DNA of 64,000 nt, taken from contig NZ_CP106951.1 of the NCBI RefSeq assembly GCF_030419005.1, positions 682,001 through 746,000 on the forward strand. Direction: 5' to 3'. The position numbers and the translations under genes are program-made. This DNA comes from Eleftheria terrae. GTDB lineage: Bacteria > Pseudomonadota > Gammaproteobacteria > Burkholderiales > Burkholderiaceae_C. Of this stretch, positions 1 through 10,223 are shown one piece after another. Positions within the stretch are counted from its first letter, which is position 1. Each line of letters begins with the position of its first letter. The notes under the pieces were generated by a model, which did no database searches, was not told where the DNA came from, and saw nothing but the letters and a program-made list of their open reading frames with translations.

Positions 1-832
1 GGAGCGCGTACAGGTTGCGCGCCAGTTCGCCCAGCGGCGTCGGGGTGCCGCTCTGCAGCGCCGCTTCGGCGGCCAGCCCCAGGTCCTTGAGCATCAGCGC
101 GCTGGCGAAGCCGCCGCTGTAGCCACGCGAGGCTGGCGCCGTCGGCATCACGCCCGGCCACGGGTTGTAGACCTCCAGTGCCCAGTTGCGGCCGGAGCTG
201 CGCGAGATGATCTGCGACAGCACTGCGACGTCCAGCCCATGCGCCGCGCCGAGTTGCAGTGCCTCGGCCGTGCCGGCCATCAACACCCCCAGCAGCATGT
301 TGTTGCAGAGCTTGGCGGCCTGCCCGGCCCCGGCCGCGCCGGCGTGGAAGACCTGGCTGCCCATGGCCTGCAGCACGGGCTGCGCCCGTTCCAGCGCAGC
401 CGCCGGGCCGCCGACCATGAAGGTGAGCGTGCCGGCTTCGGCTCCCGCGGTGCCGCCGGACACCGGCGCGTCCAGGCAATCGATGCCACGCGCCTGGCAG
501 CGCTCGGCCAGCCGGCGGGCGGGATGCGGGCCGATGGTGGAGCAGTCGATCACCAGTGCGTCGGCATCGATGTGGTCGAGCAGGCCGTCCGCCACCCCGT
601 CGCCCAGGTAGAGGCGCTCGACATGTTGGGCCGCCGGCAGCATCGAGATCACCACCTCGGCGTCGGCCACCGCCTGCGGGCCACTGGAAGCCACCAGCCC
701 GCCCGCTGCGGCGAAGGCGGCGCATGCCGCCGCCGACGGGTCGAGGCCCAGCAACTGGTGGCCGGCGCCCAACAGGCGGCGCGCCATCGGGCCACCCATG
801 TTGCCGAGGCCGAAAAATGCGATGGTCGTCAT
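1..832 (-). CDS. mmsB: 3-hydroxyisobutyrate dehydrogenase (3' end cut by window edge)
   Basis: Oxidises 3-hydroxyisobutyrate to methylmalonate semialdehyde with NAD+, a late step of valine breakdown in the cytoplasm. The N-terminus shows the Rossmann signature IAFFGLGNMGGPMARRLL, followed by the substrate-loop signature DAPVSGGTAGAEAGTLTFMVGG split across the 6-phosphogluconate-dehydrogenase-type domain, and the catalytic lysine in GQAAKLCNNML. 277 codons are visible, so roughly 20 C-terminal residues lie beyond position 1. The ATG at 832 follows a good GGAGG ribosome site. It sits 97 bases after the acyl-CoA dehydrogenase on the same strand, so the two probably share the transcript that begins at the riboswitch. 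A related beta-hydroxyacid dehydrogenase specificity (tartronate semialdehyde reductase) cannot be excluded, but the neighbour favours valine catabolism. Confidence 0.85.
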   Translation of the reverse strand, partial: MTTIAFFGLGNMGGPMARRLLGAGHQLLGLDPSAAACAAFAAAGGLVASSGPQAVADAEVVISMLPAAQHVERLYLGDGVADGLLDHIDADALVIDCSTIGPHPARRLAERCQARGIDCLDAPVSGGTAGAEAGTLTFMVGGPAAALERAQPVLQAMGSQVFHAGAAGAGQAAKLCNNMLLGVLMAGTAEALQLGAAHGLDVAVLSQIISRSSGRNWALEVYNPWPGVMPTAPASRGYSGGFASALMLKDLGLAAEAALQSGTPTPLGELARNLYAL

Positions 833-929
833 CCTTGCCTCCTGGCGGGCTTGCCGCCCTCGTGTACAGACACAGCCGCGAAACAGGCGCCGCCAAGGGC
901 GCCCGGGACGATCATGCGCCCTTGGCGCC

Positions 930-2090
930 TCACCTCAGGTGCTCCAGGTCAGGCTGCTCCAGCAGGTGCCGGGCGACGATGACCCGCATGATCTCGTTGC
1001 TGCCTTCCAGGATCTGGTGCACCCGCAGGTCGCGCAATAGCCGCTCCAGCGGGTAATCGCGGGTGTAGCCATAGCCGCCGTGCAACTGCAGCGCCTGGTT
1101 GCAGACCTCGAAGCCGGCGTCGGTGGCCAGCCGCTTGGCCATCGCGCAATAGACGCTGGCGTGCGGGTCGTCGCGGTCCAGGCGCGAGGCGGCCAGGCGC
1201 ACCATCTGGCGCGCGGCGGTCAGCTCGGTCGCCATGTCGGCCAGCTTGAACTGCAAGGCCTGGAACTGCGCCAGCGGGCGGCCGAACTGGCGCCGCTCGC
1301 AGAGGTGCCGGCAGGCGGCGTCCAATGCGCCCTGGGCCCCGCCGACCGAACAGGCCGCGATGCCAAGGCGGCCGCCATCGAGGCCGCGCATCGCCATGCG
1401 AAAGCCCTCGCCCGCCTGGCCGAGCAGGTGCTGCGGCCCGACCTGCACTGCATCGAAGTGCACCGCCCGGGTGGGCTGGCTGTTCCAGCCCATCTTCGCT
1501 TCCCGGCGCCCATAGCGGATGCCCGGTGTGTCGGCCGGCACCGCGAAGGCCGAGATGCCGTCGGCCTGCGGGCCACCGGTGCGGGCCATGACCACCAGCA
1601 ACTCGGTCTCGCCGGCGCCGGAGATGAAGGCCTTGCTGCCGTCGATGCACCAGCCGTCGGCGGTGCGCCGCGCGGTGGTGCGCAGCGCGGCGGCGTCGGA
1701 GCCGGCACCCGGCTCGGTGAGGCAGTAGGACGCCAGCGCAGTGCCACTGGCCAGCCGCGGTATCCACTGCCCGGCCAGGTCGGGCCGGCCCCAGCGCGCC
1801 ACCATCCAGGTGGCCATGTTGTGGATGCTCAGGTAGGCCGTGGTCGAAGGATCGACACGCGCCAGTTCCTCGTACACCAGCGTCGCGTCCAGTCGCGACA
1901 GGCCGCTGCCGCCCAGGGGCTGTGGGGTATAGAGCGCGCAGAAGCCGAGCTGGCCGGCCAGCGCGAGCTGTGCTTTTGGAAAATGCCCTTCCTGGTCCCA
2001 GCGCGCGGCGTGGGGGGCCAGCTCACGCTCGGCGAAATCGCGCGCAGCGCGGCGAAAGGCTTGCTGGTCTTCGTTCAGTTCGAAGTCCAT
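930..2090 (-). CDS. acyl-CoA dehydrogenase, probably isobutyryl-CoA/short branched-chain
   Basis: FAD-dependent dehydrogenase of 386 residues, the usual length for the family. It begins MDFELNEDQQAFRRAARDFAE, has the FAD-binding signature YCLTEPGAGSDAAAL, the QFGRPLAQFQALQFKLADM segment and the C-terminal LHGGYGYTRDYPLERLLRDLR motif followed by ILEGSNEIMR. The start at 2090 has a GAGGAG site nine bases upstream; a longer in-frame reading would run into riboswitch sequence and is not supported. Adjacent mmsB suggests the substrate is isobutyryl-CoA in the valine pathway; the exact acyl specificity is inference. Transcription probably starts near 2457 and passes through a cobalamin riboswitch, so expression is expected to respond to coenzyme B12. 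Confidence 0.88.
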   Translation of the reverse strand: MDFELNEDQQAFRRAARDFAERELAPHAARWDQEGHFPKAQLALAGQLGFCALYTPQPLGGSGLSRLDATLVYEELARVDPSTTAYLSIHNMATWMVARWGRPDLAGQWIPRLASGTALASYCLTEPGAGSDAAALRTTARRTADGWCIDGSKAFISGAGETELLVVMARTGGPQADGISAFAVPADTPGIRYGRREAKMGWNSQPTRAVHFDAVQVGPQHLLGQAGEGFRMAMRGLDGGRLGIAACSVGGAQGALDAACRHLCERRQFGRPLAQFQALQFKLADMATELTAARQMVRLAASRLDRDDPHASVYCAMAKRLATDAGFEVCNQALQLHGGYGYTRDYPLERLLRDLRVHQILEGSNEIMRVIVARHLLEQPDLEHLR

Positions 2091-2138
2091 GCGGTGCTGC
2101 TCCTCATCAGACGACGAGGCGAGCGGCAGCCACCGGCC

Positions 2139-2160
2139 GGATGGACCTGCACATCCATCC
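2139..2160 (-). promoter_or_regulatory. hairpin in riboswitch expression platform
   Basis: A perfect 7-bp inverted repeat (GGATGGA / TCCATCC) with an 8-base loop lies about 50 bases before the acyl-CoA dehydrogenase start and downstream of the riboswitch aptamer. No U-run follows it, so if it takes part in control it is more likely to act on translation or by Rho than as an intrinsic terminator. The role is inferred from position only. Confidence 0.35.
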
Positions 2161-2255
2161 AACCGTACGACAACAGGCGTCCGCGCACCCCGCACCGCTC
2201 GCCCACCGCAAGCGGAACGCTTGAACGCGGCCGACGCACGAGGGCACCGGCGCGC

Positions 2256-2457
2256 GCATGCAGGCCGGTCTCCGGACTTGCAAGCCCTGCCGCGTCGCCT
2301 TCCCGGAGCCTGAACGCACTCCAGTGGCGTCGATGACGCGGCCACCCTTGCCTACCGTTGCGGGGGCAGTCGCGGCCTGCGCCGGCGCCTGGGGGCCGGC
2401 CTCACCGCGTTCCCGTTTCACTCTCGCGAGGAGACATCCTGGAGAGCACCTGCATGC
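2256..2457 (-). ncRNA. cobalamin (coenzyme B12) riboswitch
   Basis: A 202-nt aptamer read on the minus strand. The ends form a perfect 9-bp P1 helix (GCATGCAGG at 2457-2449 with CCTGCATGC at 2264-2256). Conserved blocks appear in the canonical order: GAAACGGGAACGCGGTG (2419-2403), GCGACTGCCCCCGCAACGG within 2373-2351, and the B12 box AGTCCGGAGACCGGCCT (2278-2262). These are the diagnostic elements of the AdoCbl riboswitch family. It lies 165 bases upstream of an acyl-CoA dehydrogenase and mmsB rather than a corrinoid transporter or biosynthesis gene, which is unusual. Family knowledge predicts repression when cobalamin is abundant. Confidence 0.93.
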
Positions 2458-2462
2458 GGCGG

Positions 2463-2491
2463 ACCTTAGCAGAAGCCCCCAGTGTCGCCAA
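2463..2491 (-). promoter_or_regulatory. candidate sigma70 promoter for the riboswitch transcript
   Basis: On the minus strand TTGGCG (2491-2486) and TAAGGT (2468-2463) are separated by 17 bases and end about six bases before the P1 helix of the riboswitch. Matches to consensus are moderate (4/6 and 3/6), so the position supports the call more than the sequence does. Confidence 0.35.
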
Positions 2492-2530
2492 GCCGGCGCC
2501 TGCGCTCCAGCAGCCGGGGCGGCCGCCGCC

Positions 2531-3139
2531 TCAGCGCACGGCGCCGCTGCGGCGGCCGGGCGAGGCGGTCAAGGCGTCATCGGGCTGCGCCACCATGAAA
2601 GGCGACGATCCAAGCCGCTTCGCGAGCGTGATGCGCGAGTACTTGCCGAGGTAGTTGCGCCGGTTGCGCTCGCGCTCGATGGCGCGGAGGGCATCGGCGG
2701 CCACCTCGTCGTCCGGCTTCAGGGCCAGCACGGCCAGGTGCTGCGACGCCGCACGGTCGAGCTCGCCACGACGCTGGAACTGCTGGGCACGCCGCGCGTG
2801 TTCGGCGACGGCCAGCTCGATGTGCCGGCGCACGTCGGCCAGGCGCTCGCGGTATTCGTCCACCTCGGGGCGCAACACGGTGAGCAGTTCCCAGCTGACG
2901 GCCGCATCGGCCAGCCGCCGCTGCTGCGTCTGGGTCTGGGCCCGCTGGCGCAGCTCGCTTTCGTAGCTCGCATTGCGGGAGCCCTGCACGGCCGGCAAGG
3001 GCGCGGGTGCCTCCTCCGGCGCACTGGGCGGGCCGCCGGCGCAAGCCAGCAGGCCCAGGGACAGGCCGCCAGCGGCCGCAAGGCGGGCACTGCGTGCCAG
3101 CACGGAAGCAAGACGGAAGGCAGGAAGAGGCGATGTCAT
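2531..3139 (-). CDS. lipoprotein with helical repeat-like region
   Basis: A 202-residue secreted lipoprotein. The signal peptide ends in the lipobox LGLLAC with the lipidated Cys at 33, followed by a Pro/Ala-rich linker and a helical, charged region (about 50-165) that resembles a TPR-like repeat but shows no clear family signature. The ATG at 3139 overlaps the stop of the upstream deacetylase gene by four bases (ATGA), so translation is coupled. It is the last gene of the kinase-deacetylase-lipoprotein operon and may be a scaffold or accessory for cell-envelope polysaccharide work. The molecular function is unknown. Confidence 0.8.
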   Translation of the reverse strand: MTSPLPAFRLASVLARSARLAAAGGLSLGLLACAGGPPSAPEEAPAPLPAVQGSRNASYESELRQRAQTQTQQRRLADAAVSWELLTVLRPEVDEYRERLADVRRHIELAVAEHARRAQQFQRRGELDRAASQHLAVLALKPDDEVAADALRAIERERNRRNYLGKYSRITLAKRLGSSPFMVAQPDDALTASPGRRSGAVR

Positions 3140-4185
3140 GGCTTGCGTGTTCCCTGCGTGACCTGCAGCTTGGCGCGGAAGGTGGTGAGGCTGTCGTCTC
3201 GGTAGATCATGCTGCGCCGGAGCATCAGCGGCTGGGCGAAGAAGGCGTTGCCACCCGGATTGACGGTGACGGCCATGTCGTACTTGTTGCGCTCCATGGC
3301 TTCGAGCACCGCTTCGTTGGCATCGCCGTAGGGATAGGCGAAATGCCGCACCTTGACCTTCTTCAGCTTGCGCTCGAGCACCTCGCGCGGCACCTGGGCC
3401 TCGGCCTGCAACTGCTGGCGGTAGGCGGCTTCCGGCAGGCCGGGCGGCCGATCCAGCAGGTTGCGGTGGGTCTTGGAATGCGCCTGGATGTCGACCAGGC
3501 CGGAATCGGCCAGCTCCTGCAGCTGGGGCCAGCTCAGCGCCTCGCCGCCACCGATGAAGTCGGTGTAGACGAACAGCGTGGCCGGCATGTTGTACTTGCG
3601 CAGCAGCGGGAAGGCATAGCGGTGCACCGACTCGAAACCGTCGTCGATCGTGATGACCACCGAGCGCTTGGGCAGCGGCTGGCCGCCTTCCAGGTAGGCC
3701 ATCAGCTGTTCCAGGCGGATCACGTGGTAGTCGTTGCGGGCCAGCCATTCGAGCTGGGCCGCGAAGCTGGCCGCCGACACCGCCATCTTGCCGCCCACCG
3801 TGCCGAAGCGGTGGTAGCAGAGGATGGGCACCGTCTGGTAGTAGTCGGCGTAGATGCCGGACGGATTCAGCGTCTTCAGCGGGATGGCGAGCGGCTCGCC
3901 GGCTTGCGCCTCGTCGATGTTGTTGAAGTCGCCGATCACCCAGTAGCGGTCCTCGTCGCCGAGGAAGCGGCTGGCAATGCTGCGCAGGTTGTCGCCGGGG
4001 CCCGGCTGGTAGATCACGAAGCGCGGGCTGCGGCCCAGGATCTCGCCCGAGCCGTTGCCGGTCGCCGGGCCGGTCGGCAGGCCGCCGCAGGCGGCCAGCA
4101 GGCAGGCCAGGCTGCCCAGCGCGAGGCCGCGCAGCGCCCCCGCGATGCGGCCCGTGGCAGGCCGCCGTGGTGTGGATGAACCCAT
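3136..4185 (-). CDS. LysM and NodB-type polysaccharide deacetylase, lipoprotein
   Basis: A 349-residue carbohydrate esterase family 4 enzyme expected to remove acetyl groups from an envelope or exported polysaccharide. A lipoprotein signal peptide ends at LLAAC (Cys 33). Residues about 55-105 form a LysM-like glycan-binding segment (PGDNLRSIASRFLG), and about 115-330 a NodB domain. Metal and catalytic residues are visible: TIDDG with Asp181/Asp182, HSKTH with His236 and His240, and the FAYPYGD motif. It starts 9 bases after the kinase gene and overlaps the following lipoprotein gene by four bases, so the three are one operon. Peptidoglycan, poly-N-acetylglucosamine or another exopolysaccharide are all possible substrates. 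Confidence 0.9.
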   Translation of the reverse strand: MGSSTPRRPATGRIAGALRGLALGSLACLLAACGGLPTGPATGNGSGEILGRSPRFVIYQPGPGDNLRSIASRFLGDEDRYWVIGDFNNIDEAQAGEPLAIPLKTLNPSGIYADYYQTVPILCYHRFGTVGGKMAVSAASFAAQLEWLARNDYHVIRLEQLMAYLEGGQPLPKRSVVITIDDGFESVHRYAFPLLRKYNMPATLFVYTDFIGGGEALSWPQLQELADSGLVDIQAHSKTHRNLLDRPPGLPEAAYRQQLQAEAQVPREVLERKLKKVKVRHFAYPYGDANEAVLEAMERNKYDMAVTVNPGGNAFFAQPLMLRRSMIYRDDSLTTFRAKLQVTQGTRKP

Positions 4186-4194
4186 CTGTACTCC

Positions 4195-6165
<1,971 letters not shown>

Positions 6166-6410
6166 GTTGCTTGCTCTTTCCTCCCTGCCGGGCCTAGCGC
6201 CGAGCCGGGGGTACACCCGGGGGGCGGCAGGGCCGTCCTCACCTGTCTCCGGCCGGCGCCGTCACCTCGGTCGCGGCCGGCAGTTCTCTGGCGGAAACTT
6301 CGGGAGTTTGCCCGGTTCGGACGATAAATCCGCGACCCGGTGGAAACAACAAGAAACAAACCGCTTGTTCGCGGGGGGTCAGCCTGAGTTAGTGGCTGCC
6401 CGCCGAAAGC

Positions 6411-6429
6411 CGGCGGCGGAGCCCGCCGC
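6411..6429 (-). terminator. GC-rich hairpin after the TRAP transporter operon
   Basis: An 8-bp perfect stem (GGCGGCGG / CCGCCGCC, 3-base loop) lies 20 bases after the large TRAP permease stop, in the 283-base gap before the kinase gene. There is no following U-run, so it may be a weak or Rho-assisted terminator. Confidence 0.35.
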
Positions 6430-6448
6430 CCGCGCCGCGGCGGCCGCC

Positions 6449-7732
6449 TCACTTCAGCAGCAGCTCCGGCAGCCACATCGAGAAGGCGGGCACGTAGGTC
6501 ACCCCCAGCAGCGCGACGAGCAGCGCGCCGTAGAAGGGCCAGATGGTGCGCATCACCTGCCCCACCGACACACCGCCAATCGCACAGCCGACGAATTGCA
6601 CGGTGCCGACCGGCGGCGTGTTGAGCCCGAGTGCGCAGTTGAGCAGCAGCATGATGCCGAACTGGATCTCGCTCATGCCGTAGTGCTGGGCGATGGGCAG
6701 GAAGATGGGCGTGCAGATCAGGATGGTTGCCGCCATGTCGAGGAAGGTGCCGAGCAGGAACAGGATGACGTTGATCAGCAGGAAGATCAGCCACGGGTTC
6801 TCGGTCACCGCAGCCAGCGCCCGGCCGGTCAGCTCGGCCACGCCGTAGAGGCTGATCAGGTAGCCGAAGATGCCCGAGATGCCGATCAGCAGCAGCACGA
6901 TGCCGGTGGTCTTGACCGCCTTGGCCCCGGCCTTCAGGAAGTGCTCCCAGCTGAGGCTGCGATAGACGAGCACGGTCAGTCCCAGCGCGTACAGCACTGC
7001 CACGGCCGCCGACTCCGTGGCGGTGAACACGCCGGAAAGAATGCCGCCCAGGATCACCACCACCACCAGCAGCCCCGGCAGCGAGGCCGCGAAGCTGCGC
7101 GCGACGATGGCCCAGCCGGGGAAACGGCCGGCCGGATAGCCCCGCCGCACCGCCACCAGGTAGGCCGCCGCCAGGTTGCACAGCGTCAGCAGCAAGGCTG
7201 GCAGCATGCCGGCCAGGATCAGCGCCGCCAGCGACACCTTGCCGCCGGCGGCCAGGGTGTAGATGATCATGTTGTGGCTGGTGGGCATCAGGGCGCCGAC
7301 CAGCGCCGCGTGCGTCGTGACGTTGACGGCGTAGTCGGCGTGGTAGCCCTCCTTCTTCATCATCGGGATCATCACCGCGCCCATGGCCGAGACGTCGGCC
7401 ACCGGCGAGCCCGAGACGCCGCCGAACAGGGTGTTGGCCACCACGTTCGACATGCCGAGCCCGCCCCGGATGTGGCCGACCAGGCTGCGTGCGAAATCGA
7501 CGATCTTGTCCGCAATGCCGCCGTGCAGCATCAACTCGCCGGCGAAGATGAAGAAGGGAATGGCCAGGAAGGAGAAAGCGTTCATGCCCGAGGTCATCTG
7601 CTGGAAGCCGACCGCCAGCGGCAGCCCCTCCCAGGCAATGGTGGCCAGGGCCGACAGCCCGATCGAGAACGCCACCGGCACGCCGATGATCAGCAGGCCG
7701 AAGAAGGCCAGGGTGAGGACGCTCAGTGCCAT
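6449..7732 (-). CDS. TRAP transporter large permease subunit (DctM family)
   Basis: A 427-residue, highly hydrophobic inner-membrane protein with about 12 predicted helices, the standard size for DctM. It begins MALSVLTLAFFGLLIIGVPV, and typical family segments include PFFIFAGELMLHGGIADKIVDF and VFTATESAAVAVLYALG. It is the ion-coupled translocation subunit that pairs with the small permease, whose gene overlaps its start by 10 bases (7723-7732). Its position behind uronate dehydrogenase and lactonase genes suggests uptake of a hexuronate such as glucuronate or galacturonate; the substrate is inferred from context. Confidence 0.93.
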   Translation of the reverse strand: MALSVLTLAFFGLLIIGVPVAFSIGLSALATIAWEGLPLAVGFQQMTSGMNAFSFLAIPFFIFAGELMLHGGIADKIVDFARSLVGHIRGGLGMSNVVANTLFGGVSGSPVADVSAMGAVMIPMMKKEGYHADYAVNVTTHAALVGALMPTSHNMIIYTLAAGGKVSLAALILAGMLPALLLTLCNLAAAYLVAVRRGYPAGRFPGWAIVARSFAASLPGLLVVVVILGGILSGVFTATESAAVAVLYALGLTVLVYRSLSWEHFLKAGAKAVKTTGIVLLLIGISGIFGYLISLYGVAELTGRALAAVTENPWLIFLLINVILFLLGTFLDMAATILICTPIFLPIAQHYGMSEIQFGIMLLLNCALGLNTPPVGTVQFVGCAIGGVSVGQVMRTIWPFYGALLVALLGVTYVPAFSMWLPELLLK

Positions 7733-8295
7733 GCGGGCTCCACGTCGGTGCCGCGCACCAGGGCGATGAGGTGTTCCAGGGAGAACATCACGATCAGCAC
7801 GCCGGCGATCACCGCCGGCCAGTACTTGAAAGCTTCCGAGATGCCGAGCGTGGGCAGCCGGTAGTCGGCCACCGACTGGGCCAGCTCCAGGCAGCCGATG
7901 CTCATCAGGGCACCGAAGCTGCCCACCAGCAGGTGGATCAGCATCTCGAAGCGCCGCCGCACGGCCGCCGGCAGCAGGACCAGCAGCGACTCCAGGCCGA
8001 TGTGGCCGGCATCGCGCACGCCGGCCGCGGTGCCCAGCATGGTGACGTAGAGCACGAGCACCAGGGCCAGGCTCTCGGCCCAGGTGGGTGTGCTGTTGAG
8101 CACATAGCGACCGAAGACCTGCCAGGAGACGGCCGCCACCAGCGCAATCAGGCCGGCCACGCCCAGCACCATGCAGGTCCGCGCCAGCATGGCGCACAGG
8201 CGGCTGTACGCCGTGCACAGCCGCACGGCCAGCCCGCTGCCGGCCGCCTGCGGCGCAGCGCGCCCCAGGGGCGCCTTGGCGAGAGTGGGATTCAT
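7723..8295 (-). CDS. TRAP transporter small permease subunit (DctQ family)
   Basis: A 190-residue membrane protein with four predicted helices, matching the DctQ architecture. Family features include WQVFGRYVLNSTPTWAESLAL and GHIGLESLLVLLP. The N-terminal ~30 residues form a cytoplasmic extension. The ATG at 8295 lies 11 bases after the solute-binding protein stop, and the 3' end overlaps the large permease gene. It joins the binding protein and large permease in a tripartite uptake system, here probably for hexuronates. Confidence 0.92.
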   Translation of the reverse strand: MNPTLAKAPLGRAAPQAAGSGLAVRLCTAYSRLCAMLARTCMVLGVAGLIALVAAVSWQVFGRYVLNSTPTWAESLALVLVLYVTMLGTAAGVRDAGHIGLESLLVLLPAAVRRRFEMLIHLLVGSFGALMSIGCLELAQSVADYRLPTLGISEAFKYWPAVIAGVLIVMFSLEHLIALVRGTDVEPAWH

Positions 8296-8306
8296 GGTGG
8301 CCTCGC

Positions 8307-9305
8307 TCACTGGGTGTCCTGGATGCGCTTGACCATCTCTTTCAGGCGCGGGTCGGTCACGTACTTGTCGTAGACCGGTTTCATGGCCGCCTGGAAGGAT
8401 GCCTTGTCGACCTCGACCACCTGGGCGCCGGCGGCCTTGACGGCGGCCAGCGAGCGGGCATCGCGTTCGTCCCACAGCCGGCGCATGTAGGGCACCGATT
8501 CGCGGGCCGCCTGGCGCAGCGCCTTCTGCTCGTCGGCGCTGAGCTTGTCCCACACCCGCTTGCTGAACAGCAGCATCTCGGGCGCCATCGAGTGCTCGGT
8601 CTTGGAGTAGTAGCGGGCCACCTCGAAGTGGCGCGAGCTTTCGTAGGAGGGGTAGTTGTTCTCTGCCGCGTCGACCAGGCCGGTCTTCAGCGCGGTGTAC
8701 ACCTCGCCGAACGGCATCGGCGTGGCGTTGGCGCCCATCGCTTCCAGCAGGGACACCCACAGGTCGGACTGCTGCACCCTGACCTTCATGCCGCGCGCGT
8801 CTGCCAGGGTGCGGATCGGCTTCTTCACCGAATAGACCGAGCGGGCACCGCTGTCGTAGAAGGCCAGGCCGATGAAGCCCTGCGGCTCGCAGCTTTTCAG
8901 GATCTCTTCGCCGATCGGCCCGTCCAGCACCGCCCGCAGGTGCTCCTTGCTGCGGAACAGGAAGGGCATGGTCGGCACCACGGTGGCCGGGCAAATGTTG
9001 TTCATCGGCGCGATGTTCACCCGTGTCATGGCCATCGCACCCAGCTTGGTCTGCTCGATCGCGTCCTTCTCGCTGCCGAGCCGGCCGTTGCTGAAGACCG
9101 CCACGCTGTGCTTGCCGTTGGTCAGCTTCTGCAAGACCTGGCCCATGTACTTCACGGCGGCCACCGTGGGGTAGTCGTCGGGGTGGATGTCGGAGGAGCG
9201 GAACTCGGTGGCGTGGGCGCCCAGCGACAGGGCGGCCGACATCGCGAGCGCGGCGAGGCGCGGCAAGGCCTTGGCGGGGTGGGTGAAGCGCGGCAGGGTG
9301 AACAT
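8307..9305 (-). CDS. TRAP transporter solute-binding protein (DctP family)
   Basis: A 332-residue periplasmic binding protein. A signal peptide (about 1-29, cleaved after GAHA) precedes the mature domain. DctP features are visible: [18 protein letters not shown], the [15 protein letters not shown] segment, [12 protein letters not shown] with the substrate-carboxylate Arg, and [25 protein letters not shown] lies ten bases before the ATG at 9305. It captures the substrate for the DctQ/DctM pair encoded downstream. The surrounding uronate dehydrogenase, lactonase and kdgD genes point to a sugar-acid ligand, consistent with known uronate-binding TRAP proteins. Confidence 0.93.
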   Translation of the reverse strand: MFTLPRFTHPAKALPRLAALAMSAALSLGAHATEFRSSDIHPDDYPTVAAVKYMGQVLQKLTNGKHSVAVFSNGRLGSEKDAIEQTKLGAMAMTRVNIAPMNNICPATVVPTMPFLFRSKEHLRAVLDGPIGEEILKSCEPQGFIGLAFYDSGARSVYSVKKPIRTLADARGMKVRVQQSDLWVSLLEAMGANATPMPFGEVYTALKTGLVDAAENNYPSYESSRHFEVARYYSKTEHSMAPEMLLFSKRVWDKLSADEQKALRQAARESVPYMRRLWDERDARSLAAVKAAGAQVVEVDKASFQAAMKPVYDKYVTDPRLKEMVKRIQDTQ

Positions 9306-9345
9306 GGTCGGGTCTCCTTGTGGGCGGTGCTTGTCGTGCCTCGGG

Positions 9346-10221
9346 TCAGCCGCGGAACGCAACCTCGGCGATGCCCTGTGCGCCGGGGCGGGTGACGAAC
9401 ACCGCGCCGGCCAGGGCAGCCTGCCCCGGCGGCGGCACGGCCGGTCGTATCGTGGTGATGAAGAGCAGGTCGAGCGCGGGGCCGCCGAAGGCGCACATGG
9501 CGGGCTTGCTGACCGGCACGCTGAGCGAGCGGTCAAGCCGGCCGTCCGGCGTGAAGCGGTGCACCTGGCCGGCGTCGTTCGCGCAGATCCAGTAGCCACC
9601 GTCGGTGTCCACCGCGGCGCCGTCGGGCCGGCCGGGGTGGCGGTTCATGTCGATGAACTCGCGCCGCCCGCCGGGCCGGCCCTGCTCGTCGAGGTCGAAA
9701 GCCCAGACTCGGCGCACCTGCGGATGGGAGTCGGACAAGTACATGCGCCGTCCGTCGGGGCTGAAGGCCAGGCCATTGGGGGTGATGAGGCCGTCCACCA
9801 GCGGCGCGCTCAGGCCATCGGCATCGAAGCGGTGCAGCACGCCGGCCGGCCGGGCCAGCGCCATGTCGCGCACCATGGTGCCGGCCCAGAAGCGGCCGGC
9901 CCGGTCGCAGCGGCCGTCATTGAAGCGCATGTCGGCTGCGGCATGCGCGACGCTGGCCAGGCGCCGATGCTCCAGCACGCCGTGCGGCCGCGGATGCAGG
10001 TGGAAGATGCCGCTTTCCATGCCGGCCACCAGGCCGCCGCCGGCATGCAACGCGATGCAAGCGATGCGCTCCGGGCAGCGCCAGTGCTCGAGCCGGCGGC
10101 TCGACCAGTCGAGTCGCGACAGGCCGGGTGCCTCGATGTCGACCCAGTACAGGGCCTGCTCGTCGGGCGACCACAGCGGGCTTTCGCCCACTGCATCACG
10201 CCGGTCGCACAAGACGTCCAC
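9346..10221 (-). CDS. SMP-30/gluconolactonase family lactonase
   Basis: A 291-residue six-bladed beta-propeller hydrolase expected to open the aldarolactone made by uronate dehydrogenase. It shows [18 protein letters not shown] at the N-terminus (metal-ligand Glu), [33 protein letters not shown] and [17 protein letters not shown], all typical of the SMP-30/regucalcin family. The best start is the GTG at 10221, two bases after the uronate dehydrogenase stop; a longer reading upstream would overlap that gene deeply. It is co-transcribed with udh and the TRAP transporter. Confidence 0.88.
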   Translation of the reverse strand: MDVLCDRRDAVGESPLWSPDEQALYWVDIEAPGLSRLDWSSRRLEHWRCPERIACIALHAGGGLVAGMESGIFHLHPRPHGVLEHRRLASVAHAAADMRFNDGRCDRAGRFWAGTMVRDMALARPAGVLHRFDADGLSAPLVDGLITPNGLAFSPDGRRMYLSDSHPQVRRVWAFDLDEQGRPGGRREFIDMNRHPGRPDGAAVDTDGGYWICANDAGQVHRFTPDGRLDRSLSVPVSKPAMCAFGGPALDLLFITTIRPAVPPPGQAALAGAVFVTRPGAQGIAEVAFRG

Positions 10222-10223
10222 GC

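Noticed and set aside
2107..2421. Minus-strand 104-codon frame
   Set aside because: It overlaps the cobalamin riboswitch, whose RNA conservation explains the sequence.
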